The position numbers and the translations under genes are program-made. From Thalassovita sp. (GTDB lineage: Bacteria > Pseudomonadota > Alphaproteobacteria > Rhodobacterales > Rhodobacteraceae): DNA of 64,000 nt. The stretch's first letter is position 1. Every line of letters starts with the position of its first letter. This document shows positions 23,745 to 32,279 of this stretch, piece by piece. The notes beneath the pieces were generated by a model that searched no databases, was not told the origin of the DNA, and saw only the letters and a program-made list of their open reading frames with translations. Location of the stretch: assembly GCF_963691685.1 (NCBI RefSeq), contig NZ_OY829290.1:2852001-2916000 (forward strand). The letters run 5' to 3'.

Positions 23745-24908
23745 TCAGCGCATCGCGCTCATCAACTCGCGACCCACCAGCATGCGGCGGATCTCAGAGG
23801 TGCCGGCACCGATTTCCATCAGCTTTGCATCGCGGAAGATCCGCGCCACCGGCGCATCCGCCAGGAAGCCCGCACCGCCAAAGGCCTGCACCGCCTGATG
23901 GGCAACGTTCATGGCTTCTTCTGAGGCATAGAGACAGCAGGCCGCCGCATCCTGACGGGTCACCTCACCACGGTCACAGGCTTTGGCCACCTCATAAACG
24001 TAGGCCCGGGCCGAGTTCATTTTTGTGTACATATCGGCGATCTTGCCCTGCATCAGCTGGAAGTCCCCGATCGACTGGCCGAACTGTTTACGCTCCACCA
24101 TATAGGGCATCACCTCATCCATGGCGCCCGCCATGATGCCGGTGCCAATGCCAGCCAGAACCACCCGTTCGTAATCCAGGCCCGACATCAGAACGCGCAC
24201 GCCTTTGCCCTCTTCGCCCAGAACGTTTTCAAACGGCACTTCGACATTGTCAAAGATCAGCTCAGCCGTGTTGGAGCCGCGCATGCCCAGCTTGTCAAAA
24301 TGCGGGCTGGTGGAGAAACCGGTCATCTCTTTTTCAACGATAAAGGCGGTGATCCCCTTGGATCCCCCCTCCGGATCGGTCTTGGCGTAAACCACCAGCG
24401 TGTCAGCATCCGGACCGTTGGTGATCCAGTATTTGTTGCCGTTCAGCACATAGTAGCCGTTGCGCTTTTCCGCTTTCAGCTTCATTGACACAACGTCCGA
24501 CCCGGCCGAGGGTTCTGACATGGCCAGCGCTCCGACATGTTCGCCCGAGGTCAGCCGCGGCAGGTATTTGGCGCGCTGCTCGTCACTGCCGTTCAACTTG
24601 ATCTGGTTCACGCAGAGGTTCGAATGCGCCCCATATGACAGCGAAACCGAGGCCGAAGCGCGCGCGATCTCTTCCACCACAACAGTGTGGGCCAGATAGG
24701 ACATGCCCGCGCCGCCAAATTCCTCGGGCACGGTGACGCCCAACAGGCCCAACTCGCCCATTTCCTGCCACAGCTCGTTAGGAAATTCGTTTTTCGCGTC
24801 GATCTCAGCCGCCATCGGCTTGATCCGTTCCTGTGCAAACCGGTGCACCATGTCGCGCAGCGCGTTTACATCTTCGCCCAGATCAAAATTCATCACCGCA
24901 TTGAACAT
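23745..24908 (-). CDS. liuA: Isovaleryl-CoA dehydrogenase
   Basis: A 387-residue FAD-dependent acyl-CoA dehydrogenase, the first gene of the liu operon. The family signature AMSEPSAGSDVVSMK and the end AFGGAGFLADAPVARIFRD are present. The catalytic glutamate lies in LDYERVVLAG, the position used by isovaleryl-CoA dehydrogenases rather than straight-chain ones. It produces 3-methylcrotonyl-CoA for LiuB/LiuD. A palindrome at 24934-24947, just upstream of the start, probably controls the operon. Confidence 0.95.
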   Translation of the reverse strand: MFNAVMNFDLGEDVNALRDMVHRFAQERIKPMAAEIDAKNEFPNELWQEMGELGLLGVTVPEEFGGAGMSYLAHTVVVEEIARASASVSLSYGAHSNLCVNQIKLNGSDEQRAKYLPRLTSGEHVGALAMSEPSAGSDVVSMKLKAEKRNGYYVLNGNKYWITNGPDADTLVVYAKTDPEGGSKGITAFIVEKEMTGFSTSPHFDKLGMRGSNTAELIFDNVEVPFENVLGEEGKGVRVLMSGLDYERVVLAGIGTGIMAGAMDEVMPYMVERKQFGQSIGDFQLMQGKIADMYTKMNSARAYVYEVAKACDRGEVTRQDAAACCLYASEEAMNVAHQAVQAFGGAGFLADAPVARIFRDAKLMEIGAGTSEIRRMLVGRELMSAMR

Positions 24909-24933
24909 GTGCCGGCTCCTCCATCGAATTTAA

Positions 24934-24947
24934 TGAACACTTGTTCA
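24934..24947. promoter_or_regulatory. Palindromic operator candidate of the liu operon
   Basis: A perfect 14-base palindrome TGAACA-CT-TGTTCA sits 26 bases before the liuA ATG, in a locally AT-rich stretch that should contain the promoter. Such short, perfect inverted repeats with TGAAC/GTTCA arms are typical of TetR-family acyl-CoA-responsive repressors. No regulator gene lies adjacent. Confidence 0.6.
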
Positions 24948-25017
24948 ATAAATGCCGAACAAAGTGAGTCGCGTCAAGCGCGCGCAACTCCGCGCCACGC
25001 CAAACCGACGCCACGTC

Positions 25018-25040
25018 CTTTCAACGTTTCAAAAATACTC
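25018..25040 (-). repeat. Copy 2 of the 23-nt intergenic motif
   Basis: On the minus strand it reads GAGTATTTTTGA followed by AACGTTGAAAG, differing from copy 1 (19322-19344) at two positions. It lies between the DegT gene and the liu promoter, next to a GGCC-rich hairpin region. Confidence 0.6.
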
Positions 25041-25063
25041 TGGGGGAATTGGCCGAAGGGCCA

Positions 25064-25150
25064 AGGGGGCGAAGCCTCCCAATAAACCTGCGGGCGAAGC
25101 CCCAAACAAACCTGTGAGCAACGCCCCAAAAAACACTAGGGCAACGCCCG
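25064..25150. repeat. Degenerate 25-nt tandem repeats downstream of the DegT gene
   Basis: About three and a half degenerate units of roughly 25 bases follow one another, each with a core like GGGCGAAGCCCC or GAGCAACGCCCC and then AAACAAACCTG or a variant. Each unit can form a small hairpin. On the minus strand the array starts about 15 bases after the aminotransferase stop. Confidence 0.5.
25128..25149 (-). terminator. Weak intrinsic terminator of the DegT gene
   Basis: On the minus strand, GGGC-GTT-GCCC is followed by TAGTG and a run of six T. It lies 16 bases after the aminotransferase stop. The stem is only 4 bp (more if flanking G/C pairs extend it), so efficiency is uncertain. It forms the first unit of the local repeat array. 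Confidence 0.45.
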
Positions 25151-25164
25151 GCTCGCTCCAGCCC

Positions 25165-26358
25165 TCAGCCAGCTTGAAAGACGGCAGACACCTCAGCCCG
25201 GATGATCCGCGCGATCAGGGCGCAATCCTCCAGCGAAAATGTCAGCGGCAGCCGCATGTCCACGATGCCTTTCAGCACCCGGTCACTGTCAGGCATTGGC
25301 GCAGCGTCAACATAGCGCCAACTGTCATAGCGGCTGGTAAACCCGCTGGGTTCCGCGCCACCGAACCATTTCAACTCGACCCCGCGCGTCAGACAGCGTT
25401 TCAGCACCGCGTCGATCTGATCCTCGCGCCAATCCAGCAGCAGAAACTGGATGGAGGACCCCACATAGCGCTCCGCCTCAGGCCGCTCGATCACGGTCAG
25501 CCCGGGCGTTTCGCGCAGCCCGACCTCAACCACCTCATAGCGTTCATTCCAGCGCGCCACCTGCCGGTCCAGATCGCGCAGCTGCGGCCGCAGGATCGCC
25601 GCGCGCAGATGGTCCATGCGACCCGACACATTGGGCGTGTCGTATTTCACCGACTCAAACACCTCGGGCGCGGGGGCGGCAAGGTGACGATCATAAAGCA
25701 TATAGGACCCTGACAGCATCACCGCGCGCGCCATGACCTGCGGGTCATCGGTGATCAGAAAACCGCCCTCGCCCGAATTCATGTGCTTGTAGGTCTGCGT
25801 CGAATAACAGCCGATCACCCCGTCAGTGCCGCTCAACCGCCCGTTCCAGCGCGCGCCCATTGTATGGGCGCAATCCTCAATGACCTGAATGTCATGGGCA
25901 TCACAGATTGCCATCAGCCGATCCATATCGCAGAGGTGACCGCGCATATGGCTCAGCATCAGGACCGAAGCCTGATCCGCCTTGGCCTCCAGATCCGCCA
26001 AATCGATTACCAGATCCTCGGTCACGCCGACAAACACCGGCACCGCGCCGACAGCGGCAATGGCGCCGGGTACAGGGGCCAATGTGAAGGCATTGGTCAG
26101 CACCTTATCGCCCGGCTGCACATCCAGCGCCCGCAGCGCACAGCCCAGCGCATAACCGCCTGAGGCCAGCGCTAGCGCATAGGAACTGCCCATCGCGGCG
26201 GCAAATTCCTGCTCCAGCAGCGCAACCTCCCCCACTTCGCCCTCCGCCACGTTGTAACGGTGCAGCCGCCCGCTGCGCATCACAGCTACAGCGGCCTCGA
26301 TCGCCTCTTCCGGGATCGGTTCCTGTTGGGTGAAAGTGCCGGTAAATCTCTCAGTCAT
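25165..26358 (-). CDS. DegT/DnrJ/EryC1/StrS-family aminotransferase
   Basis: A 397-residue PLP-dependent enzyme of the sugar-aminotransferase family. The segment CYSTQTYKHMNSGEGGFL contains the PLP-binding lysine, and EDCAHTMGARWNG supplies the aspartate-type cofactor contacts. Family members make amino sugars for surface polysaccharides or act in secondary metabolism. No sugar-nucleotide genes are next to it, and gph follows on the same strand upstream at 32 bases. The substrate is therefore unknown. Confidence 0.88.
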   Translation of the reverse strand: MTERFTGTFTQQEPIPEEAIEAAVAVMRSGRLHRYNVAEGEVGEVALLEQEFAAAMGSSYALALASGGYALGCALRALDVQPGDKVLTNAFTLAPVPGAIAAVGAVPVFVGVTEDLVIDLADLEAKADQASVLMLSHMRGHLCDMDRLMAICDAHDIQVIEDCAHTMGARWNGRLSGTDGVIGCYSTQTYKHMNSGEGGFLITDDPQVMARAVMLSGSYMLYDRHLAAPAPEVFESVKYDTPNVSGRMDHLRAAILRPQLRDLDRQVARWNERYEVVEVGLRETPGLTVIERPEAERYVGSSIQFLLLDWREDQIDAVLKRCLTRGVELKWFGGAEPSGFTSRYDSWRYVDAAPMPDSDRVLKGIVDMRLPLTFSLEDCALIARIIRAEVSAVFQAG

Positions 26359-26389
26359 GATCCTGTTCTGACCGTTTGATCAAATCAGG

Positions 26390-27076
26390 TCAATTGGCAA
26401 CCACATCCGGCAGGCCAATCAGCCGCGCCACCTCTGCGTCCAACGCATCATAATGGGCGATCAGACCTTCCGGATTCAGCGCCTCAACCCCCTGCCCCGC
26501 AGGACCGAAGGTGACCAGAATACAAGGCACACCCAGCGCCTCGGCGGTTTTGCGGTCCGTGACGGTATCACCGATCAGCACACACTGTGCCGGATCGCCG
26601 CCAGCGCGTTTGACCGCCTCCACCAATGGCGCCGGATCGGGTTTGCGCACAGGCAATGTATCGGCCCCGATGAGGGAGGCAAATTCGCCGCGCACACCCA
26701 GCCGTGTCATCAGCTCCTCCGCCAATGCAGCAGGTTTGTTGGTGCAAATCCCCACCTTGTATCCGGCTGCTTTCAAACGCCCCACGGCGGCCATGGTGCC
26801 GGGATAGAGCGTGGTGTGCACATCAATCGCCTCACGGTATGCGTCAATAAACGGAAGGTAGTTGGCTTCGACCCCGGCGGCGATATCGGCCAGTCCGACA
26901 CGGCTGAACCCCAGCTTCAACATCGCCCGCCCGCCATGAAACGCGGTTTCTGCATCTTTCACCGGATCCAGCAGGTCGCCATGACCCAGGGCGCGAAACC
27001 GGCTGTTGGCCGCCGCAATCAGATCGCCGCTGGTGTCTGCCAAAGTGCCATCCAGATCAAAGATCACCGTTTTCAT
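26390..27076 (-). CDS. gph: Phosphoglycolate phosphatase (HAD superfamily)
   Basis: A 228-residue HAD hydrolase with motif I DLDGTLADT (7-15), motif II ICTNKP near residue 110, and motifs III/IV with KPDPAPL and GDTVTDRK. A helical cap lies between motifs I and II. It is expected to dephosphorylate 2-phosphoglycolate arising from DNA repair or photorespiration-like chemistry. It is divergently transcribed from glmU. Related HAD enzymes with other substrates cannot be excluded by motifs alone. Confidence 0.85.
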   Translation of the reverse strand: MKTVIFDLDGTLADTSGDLIAAANSRFRALGHGDLLDPVKDAETAFHGGRAMLKLGFSRVGLADIAAGVEANYLPFIDAYREAIDVHTTLYPGTMAAVGRLKAAGYKVGICTNKPAALAEELMTRLGVRGEFASLIGADTLPVRKPDPAPLVEAVKRAGGDPAQCVLIGDTVTDRKTAEALGVPCILVTFGPAGQGVEALNPEGLIAHYDALDAEVARLIGLPDVVAN

Positions 27077-27243
27077 TTCTGGTCCCTCAAATTAATACCA
27101 ATTGGCGAATATCCGCGCAGGCAACGCCCCGTCATGTTGCAGGGCGCAATCACAAGTGACCAGAGCCGGTCTTGCGCCACTTGTGCAAGCGGATAAAACC
27201 TGATCAAGGCAATTACAAAGAAGAAATATTGGATGAGGACAGC

Positions 27244-28623
27244 ATGAGCACGGCACTTGTTATTTTGGCCGCAGGCATGGGCACCCGCATGAACTCGGAC
27301 CTGCCGAAGGTTCTGCACAAGATCGCAGGCGCACCATTGCTGGTGCACGCCATGAAATCCGGTGCCGCGGTGGAGCCTGAAAAACTGGTTGTTGTGGCCG
27401 GACACGGCGCGGAACTGGTCAGCAAGGCCGCCAAGGCCTGGGACGACCGCGCTGAGGTGGTGCTGCAGGAAGAGCAGAAAGGCACCGGTCATGCGGTGCT
27501 GATGGCCCGCGAGGCATTGGCCGATTTTGAGGGCGGTGTGATCGTGCTTTACGGCGACACGCCCTTCATTCAGCCCGAAACCATCGAACGTATGGCCGAA
27601 GCGCGCGCCAAACATGATGTGGTCATCCTTGGCTTTGAGCCCGAAGATCCCGCCCGGTATGGCCGGTTGATCATGGAGGGTGACCAGCTGCAGCGGATCG
27701 TCGAATATAAAGACGCCAGCGCGGCGGAGCGTGCGATCACGCTGTGCAACTCCGGTCTGGTGGCGGCGGATGCCAAGGTCCTGTTTGAGCTGCTGGATCA
27801 GGTCGGCAATGACAATGCGGCGGGGGAATACTACCTGCCCGATATCGTGGCCATTGCGCAGGAGCGTGGTCTGTCAGCCACCGCGGTCACCTGTGATCCG
27901 GCCGAAACGCTGGGCGTCAATGCCCGCGCTGAACTGGCCGAGGCGGAGGCGCTGTTTCAGGCACGCGCCCGCACTGAGGCGCTGGAAAACGGTGTGACCC
28001 TGCAAGCGCCCGAAACCGTCTTTTTCGCACATGATACTTATGTGGGCCGCGACACGGTGATTGAACCCAATGTGGTCTTCGGCCCCGGTGTCACCATTGA
28101 ATCCGGTGCAGAAATCCGCGCCTTTTCCCATCTGGAGGGCTGCCACGTCAGCCAAGGCGCCCAAGTTGGCCCCTATGCCCGTCTGCGCCCCGGTGCCGAG
28201 CTGGCCGAGAAGGTGCGCATCGGCAACTTTGTTGAGGTGAAAAACGCCGTGCTGGACGAAGGCGCCAAGGTCAACCACTTGAGCTATATCGGCGATGCCA
28301 CCGTCGGGGCGGCCACCAACATCGGCGCCGGCACCATCACCTGCAACTATGACGGCGTGCTGAAACACCGGACCGAGATTGGCAACCACGCCTTCATCGG
28401 CTCCAACACCATGCTGGTGGCCCCGGTGAAGGTCGGCAACCGTGCGATGACCGGCTCGGGCTCCGTCATCACCAAAGACGTGGAAGCGGACGCGCTGGCC
28501 GTGGCCCGCGCCCGTCAGGAAAACAAACCCGGCTTTGCCAGCAAGCTGTACGATATGCTGCTGGCCAAAAAGGCCAAACGCGACGCAGCCAAAGCGGCAG
28601 AAAAATCCGAAGGGAACCAATAA
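27244..28623 (+). CDS. glmU: Bifunctional UDP-GlcNAc pyrophosphorylase / glucosamine-1-P acetyltransferase
   Basis: A 459-residue enzyme making UDP-GlcNAc for peptidoglycan and LPS. The N-terminal nucleotidyltransferase carries LAAGMGTRM and LPKVLHKIAG. From about residue 250 it becomes a left-handed beta-helix acetyltransferase (hexapeptide repeats such as IGAGTITCNYDG). The ATG at 27244 has GAGG 5 bases upstream; the longer frame has no support. It is followed by glmS after one base, giving the usual GlmS-GlmU pathway pair in one operon. Confidence 0.97.
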   Translation: MSTALVILAAGMGTRMNSDLPKVLHKIAGAPLLVHAMKSGAAVEPEKLVVVAGHGAELVSKAAKAWDDRAEVVLQEEQKGTGHAVLMAREALADFEGGVIVLYGDTPFIQPETIERMAEARAKHDVVILGFEPEDPARYGRLIMEGDQLQRIVEYKDASAAERAITLCNSGLVAADAKVLFELLDQVGNDNAAGEYYLPDIVAIAQERGLSATAVTCDPAETLGVNARAELAEAEALFQARARTEALENGVTLQAPETVFFAHDTYVGRDTVIEPNVVFGPGVTIESGAEIRAFSHLEGCHVSQGAQVGPYARLRPGAELAEKVRIGNFVEVKNAVLDEGAKVNHLSYIGDATVGAATNIGAGTITCNYDGVLKHRTEIGNHAFIGSNTMLVAPVKVGNRAMTGSGSVITKDVEADALAVARARQENKPGFASKLYDMLLAKKAKRDAAKAAEKSEGNQ

Positions 28624-28624
28624 G

Positions 28625-30445
28625 ATGTGCGGTATTGTTGGAGTCCTCGGCAGCCATGAAGCTGCGCCGATCCTTGTCGATGCGCTGAAACGTCTGGAAT
28701 ATCGTGGCTATGACAGTGCGGGTATTGCCACCGTAAACGGCGGCACGCTGGATCGCCGCCGCGCGGTGGGCAAGCTGGTGAACCTGTCGGACCTGCTGGT
28801 GCATGAACCGCTGGCCGGGAAATCCGGCATCGGCCATACCCGCTGGGCCACCCATGGCGCGCCGACCATTGGCAACGCCCACCCACATCAGGCCGGCCCT
28901 GTCGCCGTGGTCCACAACGGGATCATCGAAAACTTCCGCGAATTGCGGGCGGAACTGGCCGCGAAGGGCATCAGCTTCACGACTGAGACCGACACAGAAA
29001 CCATCGCCCTGATGACCCAGGCCTTTATGGCGGACGGGCTGTCACCGGTGGATGCGGCCGAGGCCACTTTGGCGCAGTTGGATGGAGCATTTGCACTGGC
29101 TTTCCTGTTTGAAGGAGAAGAGGACCTGATGGTCGCCGCCCGCAAAGGCTCCCCCCTAGCGATCGGCCATGGAGAGGGGGAGATGTTCGTCGGCTCCGAC
29201 GCCATCGCCTTGGCCCCGATGACCGATAAAATCACCTATCTGGAAGAGGGTGACTGGGCCGTCCTGACCCGCACATCACTGGTGATCCGCGATGCCCAAG
29301 GTGAATTGGCCAACCGCGAAATGCGCACCATCCGCATGGATGACGCCCGCGTGGACAAGGGTGGCCACAAACACTTCATGTCCAAGGAAATCGCCGAACA
29401 GCCCCGCGTGATCGGTGAAGCGGTGCGCCATTACCTCAGCGATGACGGCAATGCTGTGGCCCTGCCCGGTGATCTGGACTTCACCCAAATCGACCGGATG
29501 ACCATGGTGGCCTGTGGCACCGCTTACTACGCCTGTCTGACCGCGAAATACTGGTTTGAACAGCTGGCGCAGATGCCGGTTGAGGTCGATATCGCGTCCG
29601 AGTTCCGCTACCGCGAACCGCCGATCCCCGCCCGCACCGTGGCGGTGTTTGTCAGCCAGTCGGGCGAAACCGCCGACACGCTGGCGGCGCTGCGCTATTG
29701 CGACGGCAAGGCCGACAAGATCCTGTCCGTGGTGAACGTCCCCGAAAGCTCCATCGCGCGGGAAAGCGATCTGGCCCTGCCGATTCTGGCCGGTGCTGAA
29801 ATTGGCGTCGCCTCCACCAAGGCCTTCACCTGCCAGCTGACGGTTCTGTTGATGATGGCCCTGAAAGCGGCCGAGCAGCGCGGCACCCTGACATCGGAAC
29901 GGCTGAGCGATCTGCTGTCTGGCCTCCGCGCCCTGCCCAACACGCTGAACACCGCGTTGGAGCAGGACGGCAACATCGCCAATGCCGCGCGCAAACTGTC
30001 CGAGGCCAGCGATGTCTTGTTCCTGGGCCGTGGGTTGATGTACCCGCTGGCGCTGGAAGGCGCATTGAAACTGAAGGAAATCAGCTACATCCACGCCGAG
30101 GCCTATGCCTCAGGCGAGCTGAAGCACGGCCCCATCGCGCTGATCGACAAACACCTGCCGGTGGTTGTCATGGCACCGCGCGACGGGCTGTTTGATAAGA
30201 CCGTGTCGAACATGCAGGAGGTTCTGGCCCGCGGTGGCAAGGTGATGCTGGTCACTGACGCCGAGGGTACAGTTGAAGCCGCAGGCGACGCCTGGCAGAC
30301 CATTACCTTGCCCGCCATTGACCCCGTGCTGTCGCCCATTCTATACGCAGTGCCTGCACAGCTGCTGGCCTATCACACCGCCGTTGCCAAGGGCACCGAT
30401 GTGGACCAGCCGCGCAACCTCGCAAAATCGGTGACTGTAGAATGA
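28625..30445 (+). CDS. glmS: Glucosamine-6-phosphate synthase (isomerizing)
   Basis: A 606-residue enzyme converting fructose-6-P and glutamine to glucosamine-6-P. The N-terminal nucleophile Cys2 (MCGIVG) is exposed after Met removal. Glutaminase motifs GHTRWATHG and HNGIIENF follow, and then two SIS isomerase domains (VSQSGETADT and the C-terminal AKSVTVE). It starts immediately after the glmU stop, and its stop overlaps the next ATG (ATGA). No ribozyme leader exists here, as expected outside Firmicutes. Confidence 0.98.
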   Translation: MCGIVGVLGSHEAAPILVDALKRLEYRGYDSAGIATVNGGTLDRRRAVGKLVNLSDLLVHEPLAGKSGIGHTRWATHGAPTIGNAHPHQAGPVAVVHNGIIENFRELRAELAAKGISFTTETDTETIALMTQAFMADGLSPVDAAEATLAQLDGAFALAFLFEGEEDLMVAARKGSPLAIGHGEGEMFVGSDAIALAPMTDKITYLEEGDWAVLTRTSLVIRDAQGELANREMRTIRMDDARVDKGGHKHFMSKEIAEQPRVIGEAVRHYLSDDGNAVALPGDLDFTQIDRMTMVACGTAYYACLTAKYWFEQLAQMPVEVDIASEFRYREPPIPARTVAVFVSQSGETADTLAALRYCDGKADKILSVVNVPESSIARESDLALPILAGAEIGVASTKAFTCQLTVLLMMALKAAEQRGTLTSERLSDLLSGLRALPNTLNTALEQDGNIANAARKLSEASDVLFLGRGLMYPLALEGALKLKEISYIHAEAYASGELKHGPIALIDKHLPVVVMAPRDGLFDKTVSNMQEVLARGGKVMLVTDAEGTVEAAGDAWQTITLPAIDPVLSPILYAVPAQLLAYHTAVAKGTDVDQPRNLAKSVTVE

Positions 30446-31221
30446 CCTATGAAGAGGCGCTGGCCGCGCTAAAGGCCCATGTTGAACCCGGCCGCGCCGA
30501 AGGCATGGCCGAGTATCACAAGGTGCCACGCGAATATCTGGGCGTGCCCAACCCGGCGATCAATGACCTGGCCAAAGAGTGGCGCAAAGGTCTGGATGTG
30601 CAGGGCCGCGTCGATCTGGCCCGCGCGCTTTGGGACAGCAACATCTTTGAATGCCGTTTAGCGGCTGCGAAACTGCTGACACAGGCGCGGATCAAGGGCG
30701 ATCAGCCGGTGTGGGAGTTGATCACCTCCTGGGTCGCTGACTTTGACAGCTGGGCAATTGCCGATCACGCCATGATGGCCGGTCAGAAACGTGTGGTTGC
30801 CGATCCGTCCCGTCTGGATGAGGTGGAGGCCTGGACCTCTTCCCCCGATCACTGGACGCGGCGCGCGGCGATGGTCATCACCCTGCCCTGGACCAAACAG
30901 AACAACCCCAAACCGCAGGATCTGGAGATCCGTGAACGGGTGCTGACCTGGGCAGCGGGCTATGTGCAGGATCCTGAGTGGTTCATCCAGAAATCCGTGG
31001 CCTGGTGGCTGCGCGATCTCAGCAAACATGACGCCGACCGTGTCATCACCTTCCTGCGTGAACATGGCAAAGCGATGAAGCCTTTTGCCCGCAAGGAGGC
31101 CGGCAAACATCTGCCCCCGAAACCCGAAGGCGCCGCCGCCAAACAGCCGCGGCCTGAATGGCAGGATGGGGATGGATACGATGGCCCGGATATCACCGAC
31201 CTGCCGGATGAGCTGGCCTGA
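30442..31221 (+). CDS. DNA alkylation repair protein, AlkD-like
   Basis: A 259-residue all-helical protein with HEAT-like repeats. Segments such as YHKVPREYLGVPNPAIND, LWDSNIFECRLAAAKLL, SWAIADHAM and FIQKSVAWWLRDLSKHD match the AlkD/AlkC-type DNA glycosylase family, which flips out alkylated bases. The ATG overlaps the glmS stop. The C-terminal 40 residues are a charged, Pro/Gly-rich tail. A strong terminator follows at 31256. Confidence 0.88.
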   Translation: MTYEEALAALKAHVEPGRAEGMAEYHKVPREYLGVPNPAINDLAKEWRKGLDVQGRVDLARALWDSNIFECRLAAAKLLTQARIKGDQPVWELITSWVADFDSWAIADHAMMAGQKRVVADPSRLDEVEAWTSSPDHWTRRAAMVITLPWTKQNNPKPQDLEIRERVLTWAAGYVQDPEWFIQKSVAWWLRDLSKHDADRVITFLREHGKAMKPFARKEAGKHLPPKPEGAAAKQPRPEWQDGDGYDGPDITDLPDELA

Positions 31222-31255
31222 TGAATTGGCCTGAGTAACGCGCCTGATCAATGAC

Positions 31256-31288
31256 AAAGCCCCGCCAATCCAGCGGGGCTTTTGCTTT
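31256..31288. terminator. Intrinsic terminator after glmU-glmS-alkD
   Basis: A 10-bp perfect stem AAAGCCCCGC / GCGGGGCTTT with a 7-base loop, followed on the plus strand by TTGCTTTT. It lies 34 bases after the alkD-like stop. On the minus strand it could also end the convergent two-gene unit from 32174 to 31311. Confidence 0.88.
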
Positions 31289-31310
31289 TGTGACCTCTGA
31301 CAAACTGTAC

Positions 31311-31682
31311 TCAAGCGCTCATGGCCACATAGCCAGCACAGAGCAGCATCACCGTGGTGATTGGCCCCCAAAGGCGACGTTCCGGGGCGGATGGGGTGAT
31401 CCAATTGGCCAGCGCAGACAGCGCCTGCACCACCAGCGCCACCCAAGCCGTCCATTTCGGCCAGTCCACGACCAACCCGGCGGCTGACAGAACCGACAGG
31501 GCCATAAAGGCCAAGATAAAGATCGAAACCGCGGCAAGGACCCGGCCCCGACGCGGCAGCGGGCCATCGACCTGCCCGCCCTGCGTGATACGCCCCCAGG
31601 GGGCACCGGCGATCAGTGCGATCTGAAACCCGATCACGCAGCAGCAGATTAAAGCGTAGGCATAGGCCACAGTCGTCAGCAT
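31311..31682 (-). CDS. Four-helix integral membrane protein, unknown function
   Basis: A 123-residue hydrophobic protein with four predicted membrane helices (about 5-25, 47-67, 72-92 and 103-121) and a basic loop LPRRGRVLA between the first two. No active-site motif is visible. It lies 27 bases downstream of the lipoprotein gene on the same strand, and both converge on the terminator at 31256. The family is not recognised. Confidence 0.78.
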   Translation of the reverse strand: MLTTVAYAYALICCCVIGFQIALIAGAPWGRITQGGQVDGPLPRRGRVLAAVSIFILAFMALSVLSAAGLVVDWPKWTAWVALVVQALSALANWITPSAPERRLWGPITTVMLLCAGYVAMSA

Positions 31683-31709
31683 CAGCCCCTCCGGCAGGTC
31701 ATAACAGCC

Positions 31710-32174
31710 TTAGAGCTGGAACACCTCAACCTCAGCCAACCCGGTCAGCGGCACATCCAGCAGACGCATCGCCCCCAGTGACAGCGACGAGCCCGCTGAG
31801 ACCGCACCCGCCCGTGGGATCAGGTCCACCTTCACCTCCCGGCCGGTTTTGGGATAGCGCACTTTGCCTTTGGTTGCAGTGTCCACCAGCGGGGTTTCCA
31901 TCCAGAAGCCTTCGCGTGTGGCATCCCCCAGTGAGGCAACCGTGGTGCCCAACAGACCGCTGGCCGCCGGTTCCGGGCGCGCGGCCTCGGGATCAGGATC
32001 CGGTAATGCAGCCACCTCAATATCGCCCGTATCCGGCAGCGACTGCGCGGTTTGCGTATTGCTGCCCGGCGCCTCACGCAGCCAGGGACGATCGGTGAGG
32101 TTTTCCATCAGCGGCAGATCGGAACAGGCGCTGAGGACAAAGGCGAGCAAAAGGATCAAGGCAATCTGTTTCAT
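31710..32174 (-). CDS. Putative lipoprotein
   Basis: A 154-residue protein starting MKQIALILLLAFVLSACSD, with a clear lipobox LSAC (Cys17). A low-complexity Pro/Asp/Glu linker (about 48-72) leads to a beta-rich C-terminal domain (about 75-154). No enzyme motif is seen. It diverges from moaA, with about 105 bases between the starts that should carry both promoters. Confidence 0.82.
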   Translation of the reverse strand: MKQIALILLLAFVLSACSDLPLMENLTDRPWLREAPGSNTQTAQSLPDTGDIEVAALPDPDPEAARPEPAASGLLGTTVASLGDATREGFWMETPLVDTATKGKVRYPKTGREVKVDLIPRAGAVSAGSSLSLGAMRLLDVPLTGLAEVEVFQL

Positions 32175-32279
32175 GCCCCAAGGCTACGCCCATTCTGACC
32201 CCCAATCAACAAAGCTCGGGCACGAAATCGGACAATCTTACCCTTGCCGCGCCGGGGGCGGCGTCATAGGTTCTTGTCC

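Noticed and set aside
25064..25150. Could the spaced units be a CRISPR array?
   Set aside because: The units are directly adjacent, degenerate, GC-hairpin based and lack unique spacers; no cas genes are present.
27155..27200. Possible promoter for glmU with TTGCGC and ATAAAA boxes
   Set aside because: The spacing is 15 bases and the -35 box is weak, so it was not listed as a feature.
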